DNA of 9,938 bases from an uncultured Lachnospiraceae bacterium. GTDB taxonomy: Bacteria; Bacillota; Clostridia; Lachnospirales; Lachnospiraceae. Shown piece after piece: positions 5,024 through 9,938 of this stretch (position 1 is the stretch's first letter; every line of letters begins with the position of its first letter). The stretch is taken from positions 1 through 9,938 of the forward strand of contig CAJTTU010000118.1 of the NCBI GenBank assembly GCA_910579325.1, written 5' to 3'. The notes under the pieces are model-generated. The model ran no database searches. It saw nothing but the letters and a program-made list of their open reading frames with translations, and was not told the origin of the DNA. The position numbers and the translations under genes are program-made.

Positions 5024-7856
5024 ACCGCTGTTCCAGATATTTCGCTATATACTGCCCCGTATAAGACCGGGGATTCCTGCTGACCTCCTCCGGCGTACCC
5101 TCGGCAATCACGGTTCCTCCCTGGTCGCCGCCCTCTGGGCCGATATCGATAATATAATCCGCCGTCTTGATCACATCCAGGTTATGCTCGATCACCACCA
5201 CCGTATTGCCGCCCTCGCACAGCCGCCTTAGAATCTCCACCAGCTTATGGACGTCGGCAAAATGCAGTCCGGTAGTAGGCTCGTCCAGAATATAAATCGT
5301 CTTGCCCGTGCTTCTGCGGCTTAACTCCGTGGCCAGCTTAATCCGCTGCGCCTCGCCGCCGGACAATGTGGTGGAGGGCTGCCCCAGTTTAATATAGGAC
5401 AGACCCACGTCATACAGCGTCTCGATCTTCCGCCGTACCGCCGGCACATTCTCGAAAAATTTCAGTGCCTCCTCCACCGTCATATCCAGCACGTCGTAAA
5501 TGCTCTTATCCTTATATTTTACCTCCAGCGTTTCCCGGTTATACCGTTTTCCCTTACAAACCTCGCAGGGCACATACACGTCCGGCAAGAAATGCATCTC
5601 AATTTTCAGAATGCCGTCGCCGCTGCAGGCTTCGCACCGGCCGCCCTTCACGTTAAAGCTGAACCTTCCTTTTTGATAGCCCTTTGCCTTTGCGTCCGCC
5701 GTCGCCGCAAACAGATCCCGGATAATATCGAAAACGCCGGTATAAGTAGCCGGATTTGACCGGGGCGTCCTGCCGATGGGGGACTGGTCGATGGCGATCA
5801 CCTTATCTAACTGCTCCGTTCCCTCGATGCTTTTGTGCTTCCCCGGAACGGTTCTGGCTCTGTTCAGCCTTCTGGCCAGCTCCTTATACAAAATTTCATT
5901 GACCAATGAGCTTTTTCCCGAACCGGACACGCCGGTCACGCAGGTCATCACCCCTAACGGGAACCTCACGTCAATGTTCTTTAAGTTATGTTCCGCCGCA
6001 CCCTTTACCAGAAGATAACCTGAGGGCTCCCTCCTGGCTTCCGGCACAGGAATCTTTTTCCGTCCGCTCAAGTACGCCCCTGTTACGGACTGGCGGCTTT
6101 TCATCAGCTGCTGGGCGGTGCCTGCGGCCACCACCTCGCCGCCATGCTCCCCGGCCCCGGGGCCAATATCCACGATATAATCGGCAGCCAGCATGGTTTC
6201 CTCGTCATGCTCCACCACCAGCACGGTATTTCCCAGATCACGCAGGTGGAGCAGCGTTTTCAAAAGCTTTCCGTTGTCCCTCTGATGAAGGCCGATACTG
6301 GGCTCGTCCAGAATATAGGCCACGCCGATCAGGCCTGAGCCGATCTGAGTCGCCAGACGAATCCTTTGCGCCTCGCCGCCGGACAGAGTGGCCGTTCCTC
6401 TGGCCAGCGTCAGATATTCCAGCCCCACATCCACCAGAAACTGAATCCTGGCCCGTATCTCTCTTAAGAGCTGGTCGCCGATGGCCTGCTGGGCGGAGGT
6501 CAGCTCAAGGGTCTTCAGATACCCGTTCAGATTCCGTATGGACATGGCCGTCACTTCATATATATTCTTGTCCGCCACGGTCACTGCCAGGGAAGTGGCT
6601 TTCAGCCGCTGCCCCCGGCATACCTTACAGGGCGTAATCCGCATAAAGCTTTCATACTCCGCTTTCATGCTCTCCGACCCCGTCTCCCGGTATCTGCGCT
6701 CCACATTGCGGATCAGGCCGTCAAAGGCCACGTCGTAAACGCCCTCGCCCCGCATTCCTTTATAGTGAACCCGCACCTTACGCCCGTCCGTCCCGTGGAT
6801 CAGAATCTCCTTTACCTCGTCAGAGTATTCTTCAAAAGGCGTATGCAGGTCAAAATGATACTCCTTCGCCAGCGCATCCAGAATGGCTCTGGTATAACTG
6901 CCCGGATCGGTGCAGGACTGCCAGCCCGTCACGGTAATCGCCCCGTCGGCAATGCTCATCGTCTTATCCGGAATCATCAGATCCATGTCAAATTCCATCT
7001 TATAGCCCAGCCCTGCGCATTCCGGGCAGGCGCCGAAAGGATTGTTAAAGGAAAAGCTTCTGGGCTCCACCTCCTCCACGCTGATGCCGCAGTCGGGGCA
7101 GGAAAAGCTCTGGCTGAAATTCATGGGCTCGCCGTCAACCACATCCACGGTCATCAGCCCGTCGGACAGGTTCATCACCGTCTCGATGGAATCCGTCAGC
7201 CGCTTTTCGATTCCCTCCCGAACCGCCAGCCGGTCTACCACAATCTCGATCGTATGCTTGATATTTTTATCCAGGGCAATCTCTTCCGTCAGCTCATAAA
7301 GATTCCCGTCGATCCGCACCCGGACAAAGCCGCCCCTTTTGGCCTGATCCAGCACCTTTTCGTGACGTCCCTTTTTCCCCCGTACCACCGGCGCCAGAAG
7401 CTGCAGCTTCGTCCTCTCCGGCAGCTGCATCAGCACGTCCACCATCTGATCCACCGTCTGCTTCCGGATCTCCCTGCCGCACTTCGGACAGTGGGGAATA
7501 CCGATTCTGGCATAGAGCAGCCGGAAATAATCATAAATCTCCGTCACCGTTCCCACCGTAGACCTGGGATTCCGGTTCGTGGTCTTCTGGTCGATGGAAA
7601 TGGCAGGGGACAACCCCTCGATGCTCTCCACATCCGGCTTCTCCATCTGCCCCAGAAACATTCTGGCATAGGAGGACAGAGATTCCATATAGCGCCGCTG
7701 TCCTTCCGCATAAATTGTGTCAAAGGCCAGGGAGGATTTTCCCGAGCCGCTCAAGCCCGTCAGCACCACCAGCTCATTTCGCGGGATGTCTACCGACAGA
7801 TTTTTCAGATTGTGCTCATTGGCCCCCCGGATTTTTATATACTGCTTTCTCGCCAT
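5022..7856 (-). CDS. uvrA: Excinuclease ABC subunit A (DNA damage recognition ATPase)
   Basis: UvrA dimerises, scans DNA for bulky lesions and loads UvrB to start nucleotide excision repair. The 944 residues match the usual length of about 940-950. Two ABC ATPase modules are complete: Walker A GLSGSGKSS (34-42) with signature LSGGE (491-495) and Walker B ILDEPS (515-520); then Walker A GVSGSGKSS (642-650), signature LSGGE (831-835) and ILDEPT (856-861). Zinc-binding Cys pairs are at 253/256 with 277/280, and 741/744 with 764/767, the latter being the C-terminal zinc finger used in DNA binding. Extra CxxC pairs at 123/126 and 410/413 are also present. The ATG has GAGG at 7862-7865, five bases upstream. 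It follows uvrB by 143 bp in the same direction. That gap carries an inverted repeat and a weak promoter candidate but no convincing LexA box. The gene is intact. Confidence 0.98.
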   Translation of the reverse strand: MARKQYIKIRGANEHNLKNLSVDIPRNELVVLTGLSGSGKSSLAFDTIYAEGQRRYMESLSSYARMFLGQMEKPDVESIEGLSPAISIDQKTTNRNPRSTVGTVTEIYDYFRLLYARIGIPHCPKCGREIRKQTVDQMVDVLMQLPERTKLQLLAPVVRGKKGRHEKVLDQAKRGGFVRVRIDGNLYELTEEIALDKNIKHTIEIVVDRLAVREGIEKRLTDSIETVMNLSDGLMTVDVVDGEPMNFSQSFSCPDCGISVEEVEPRSFSFNNPFGACPECAGLGYKMEFDMDLMIPDKTMSIADGAITVTGWQSCTDPGSYTRAILDALAKEYHFDLHTPFEEYSDEVKEILIHGTDGRKVRVHYKGMRGEGVYDVAFDGLIRNVERRYRETGSESMKAEYESFMRITPCKVCRGQRLKATSLAVTVADKNIYEVTAMSIRNLNGYLKTLELTSAQQAIGDQLLREIRARIQFLVDVGLEYLTLARGTATLSGGEAQRIRLATQIGSGLIGVAYILDEPSIGLHQRDNGKLLKTLLHLRDLGNTVLVVEHDEETMLAADYIVDIGPGAGEHGGEVVAAGTAQQLMKSRQSVTGAYLSGRKKIPVPEARREPSGYLLVKGAAEHNLKNIDVRFPLGVMTCVTGVSGSGKSSLVNEILYKELARRLNRARTVPGKHKSIEGTEQLDKVIAIDQSPIGRTPRSNPATYTGVFDIIRDLFAATADAKAKGYQKGRFSFNVKGGRCEACSGDGILKIEMHFLPDVYVPCEVCKGKRYNRETLEVKYKDKSIYDVLDMTVEEALKFFENVPAVRRKIETLYDVGLSYIKLGQPSTTLSGGEAQRIKLATELSRRSTGKTIYILDEPTTGLHFADVHKLVEILRRLCEGGNTVVVIEHNLDVIKTADYIIDIGPEGGDQGGTVIAEGTPEEVSRNPRSYTGQYIAKYLEQR

Positions 7857-7879
7857 CTCTTCCTCTTTTCTGTCACTCT

Positions 7880-7910
7880 ATAGTACTCAACTGTGTTACG
7901 GCTTGTAACA
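7880..7910 (-). promoter_or_regulatory. Weak promoter candidate and overlapping inverted repeat upstream of uvrA
   Basis: On the minus strand TTACAA (7908-7903) and TACTAT (7885-7880) are 17 bases apart, a poor match at -35 and a fair one at -10. The -35 lies inside a perfect inverted repeat, TGTTAC-5 bases-GTAACA (7894-7910), of operator-like size. If transcription comes instead from uvrB, the same repeat could form a 6-bp RNA hairpin. It does not match the GAAC-4-GTTC LexA pattern. Confidence 0.3.
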
Positions 7911-7964
7911 TATCTTGCATAGCGGCACATTTTTTCGAATGTATCCTTGTGTACTAACAATATC

Positions 7965-7981
7965 CGGCATACGGATTGCCG
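7965..7981. other. Small hairpin downstream of uvrB
   Basis: CGGCA and TGCCG form a 5-bp stem around a 7-base loop, 19 bases after the uvrB stop. On the minus strand the tail GATATTGTT is only weakly T-rich, so at best it is a leaky terminator and uvrB-uvrA cotranscription remains possible. The 7857-7999 gap holds no coding sequence that I can support. Confidence 0.3.
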
Positions 7982-7999
7982 TGGGTTTTTGCAGCTTTT

Positions 8000-9938
8000 T
8001 TATAAGTCTTCCAATATCCTTTTCAGTTCCATCATCCTGTCACGCAGCCTTGCCGCCTCCTCGAAGTTCAGCTCCGCCGCCGCCTGGTGCATTTTTTTCT
8101 TCACCTCTCCGATGCACTTCTTCAACTCCTTCTCGTCCATGGATTCCGGATCTTTTTCCAGCTTCGTGGAAACGCCCTCCACCGCGCTGGAAATGCTGAT
8201 CAGATCCCGCACCGCCTTCTTAATGGTCACAGGCGTAATGCCGTGGGCTTCATTATATTCCTGCTGAATTTTCCGTCTCCGGTTGGTCTCCCCGATGGCC
8301 ACCTTCATGGAGTCCGTAATCATATCCGCATACATAATCACATGGCCGTCCACATTCCGGGCCGCACGGCCAATGGTCTGAATCAAGGAAGTCTCCGACC
8401 GGAGAAACCCTTCCTTATCCGCATCCAGTATGGCCACCAGGCTGATCTCCGGAATATCCAGCCCCTCCCTAAGCAGGTTAATGCCCACCAGCACATCGAA
8501 CAAATCCATTCTCATATCCCGGATAATTTCCATCCGCTCCAAAGCGTCGATGTCCGAATGAAGATATTTCACCCGAATCCCCGCCTCCCGCATATAATCC
8601 GTCAGATCTTCTGCCATCCGTTTGGTCAGCGTGGTCACCAGCACCTTGTACTTCCTGTCCACCTCCCGGCGCACCTCCGTCACCAGGTCGTCGATCTGGC
8701 CTTCCACCGGCCGCACCTCTATGGAAGGATCTAAAAGCCCTGTGGGGCGTATAATCTGCTCCGTCCGCATCATCTCATGCTCTTCCTCATACACATTCGG
8801 CGTTGCGGAGACAAAAAGCATCTGGTCAATCTTCTGCTCAAATTCCTGGAAATTCAGCGGCCGGTTATCCAGCGCCGACGGCAGGCGGAAGCCGTACTCC
8901 ACCAGCGTAGTCTTCCTGGAACGATCCCCGGCATACATGCCCCTGACCTGAGGAATCGTAATATGGGACTCGTCCACGATAATCAAAAATTCCTCCGGGA
9001 AATAGTCCATCAGCGTATAGGGAGGAACCCCCGGTTCAAGCCCTGTCAGATGGCGGGAATAATTTTCGATACCGGAACAGAAACCCGTTTCCTTCATCAT
9101 TTCCACGTCAAAATTCGTGCGCTCCGCAATCCGCTGGGCCTCCAGCAGCTTGTCCGACTTCCGGAAGTACGCCACCTGCTCCTTCAGCTCCTCCAGAATC
9201 GCCGCCGCCGCCCTGTCGATCTGCTCCTTCGGCACCACATAATGGGAAGCCGGGAAAATGGCCACATGCTCCAGCCTGGCTTTCACCTCGCCGGTCAGCA
9301 CATCCATCTCCGTAATCCGCTCCACCTCGTCGCCGAAAAATTCGATGCGCACCGCCGTATCCGTGGCCTCCGCCAGATAAATCTCCAGCACATCCCCCCG
9401 AACCCGGAAGGAGCCCCGCTTAAAATCCATCTCGCTGCGGATATACTGGATATCAATCAGCTTCCTGATCACCTCATCCCTGTCCTTTATCATACCCGGC
9501 CGCAGAGAAATTACCATATTTTTATAGTCAATTGGGCTTCCCAGCCCATAGATACAGGACACGGAAGCGATAATCACCACATCCTGCCGCTCCGAAAGCG
9601 CCGCCGTCGCCGAATGCCGCAGCTTATCGATCTCGTCGTTGATAGAGGAGTCTTTTTCTATATAAGTATCTGTCGAAGGTACGTAGGCCTCCGGCTGGTA
9701 GTAGTCGTAGTAGGAGACAAAGTATTCCACTGCGTTACTCGGAAAATACTCTTTGAACTCACCATAGAGCTGTGCCGCTAATGTCTTATTGTGCGCTATT
9801 ACCAAAGTCGGCTTGTTAAGCTGTGCGATCACATTCGCCATGGTAAAGGTCTTCCCGGAACCCGTAACCCCCAGTAAAGTCTGGAATTGGTTGCCTTCCT
9901 GAAACCCTTTGACCAGGGCTTCTATGGCCTGGGGCTGG
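8000..9938 (-). CDS. uvrB: Excinuclease ABC subunit B (5' end beyond the window)
   Basis: UvrB is the helicase-like ATPase that receives the lesion from UvrA, inserts a beta-hairpin to verify damage and recruits UvrC. The visible 645 residues begin QPQAIEALVKGF at the window edge; homologues start about 15 residues earlier, so only the extreme N-terminus is missing. Visible motifs are Walker A GVTGSGKT (23-30), the Tyr-rich beta-hairpin YYDYYQPEAYVP (from about 76), DESH (322-325), LFVSATPNVYEEEH (about 374-387), NLLREGLDIPE (about 487-497) and IGRAARN (about 522-528). The C-terminal UVR motif that contacts UvrC spans about 604-639 and includes LNFEEAARLRDRM. The ATG at 9841 is internal, because the P-loop lies upstream of it. 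The promoter and any LexA operator lie outside the window. uvrA follows in the same direction, the classic uvrBA order. No damage to the reading frame is seen. Confidence 0.98.
   Translation of the reverse strand, partial: QPQAIEALVKGFQEGNQFQTLLGVTGSGKTFTMANVIAQLNKPTLVIAHNKTLAAQLYGEFKEYFPSNAVEYFVSYYDYYQPEAYVPSTDTYIEKDSSINDEIDKLRHSATAALSERQDVVIIASVSCIYGLGSPIDYKNMVISLRPGMIKDRDEVIRKLIDIQYIRSEMDFKRGSFRVRGDVLEIYLAEATDTAVRIEFFGDEVERITEMDVLTGEVKARLEHVAIFPASHYVVPKEQIDRAAAAILEELKEQVAYFRKSDKLLEAQRIAERTNFDVEMMKETGFCSGIENYSRHLTGLEPGVPPYTLMDYFPEEFLIIVDESHITIPQVRGMYAGDRSRKTTLVEYGFRLPSALDNRPLNFQEFEQKIDQMLFVSATPNVYEEEHEMMRTEQIIRPTGLLDPSIEVRPVEGQIDDLVTEVRREVDRKYKVLVTTLTKRMAEDLTDYMREAGIRVKYLHSDIDALERMEIIRDMRMDLFDVLVGINLLREGLDIPEISLVAILDADKEGFLRSETSLIQTIGRAARNVDGHVIMYADMITDSMKVAIGETNRRRKIQQEYNEAHGITPVTIKKAVRDLISISSAVEGVSTKLEKDPESMDEKELKKCIGEVKKKMHQAAAELNFEEAARLRDRMMELKRILEDL

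Noticed and set aside
6765..7883. Plus-strand open frame of 372 codons opposite uvrA
   Set aside because: It is antisense to conserved uvrA codons with no domain, and its length follows from few codons in uvrA whose complement is a stop.
7857..7999. LexA (SOS) box before uvrA
   Set aside because: No GAAC-4-GTTC match; the nearest CGAA...TGT stretch fails at several required positions. The uvrB promoter, the more likely place, is outside the window.
8777..9781. Plus-strand open frame of 334 codons opposite uvrB
   Set aside because: Same reasoning: the uvrB frame shows every expected motif and the antisense product resembles no family.

Overview
The window looks like a chromosomal segment from a moderately GC-rich Firmicute of the class Clostridia, probably near the Lachnospiraceae. 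This is inferred from the style of the UvrA, UvrB and GuaA proteins, strong AGGAGG-type ribosome binding sites and a consensus sigma-A promoter; no 16S or other taxonomic marker is present. All intact genes lie on the minus strand, so transcription runs from high to low coordinates.

In order of transcription the window holds: uvrB (9938 down to 8000, missing only its extreme N-terminus beyond the window edge); uvrA (7856-5022); a 156-residue zinc-ribbon protein with a Cys-rich acidic tail (4736-4266) behind a consensus promoter and a leader of about 180 nt; a SUV3-like RNA helicase with a C-terminal zinc ribbon (4120-2177); and guaA, GMP synthase (2015-471), closed by an intrinsic terminator. 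The left end (3-383, plus strand) is AT-rich and holds a reading frame broken by a TAG, probably the remnant of an unrelated gene.

UvrB and UvrA are two of the three proteins of nucleotide excision repair: UvrA2 finds and loads onto the lesion, and UvrB verifies it and recruits UvrC (not in the window). The zinc-ribbon protein and the helicase have no assigned role in that pathway, and guaA is purine housekeeping. The intergenic gaps (143, 285, 145 and 161 bp) are wide, and candidate promoters or hairpins lie in several of them, so this is more likely a co-oriented series of transcription units than one tight operon.

No tRNA, rRNA, CRISPR array, insertion sequence or recognised riboswitch class is visible. 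The most unusual signals are a perfect DnaA-box 9-mer inside the spacer of the consensus promoter at 4927-4955, the potentially structured leader behind that promoter, the SUV3-type helicase itself, operator-like inverted repeats upstream of uvrA and guaA, and the interrupted frame at the left edge. I see no clear evidence of a wholly new multi-gene system.
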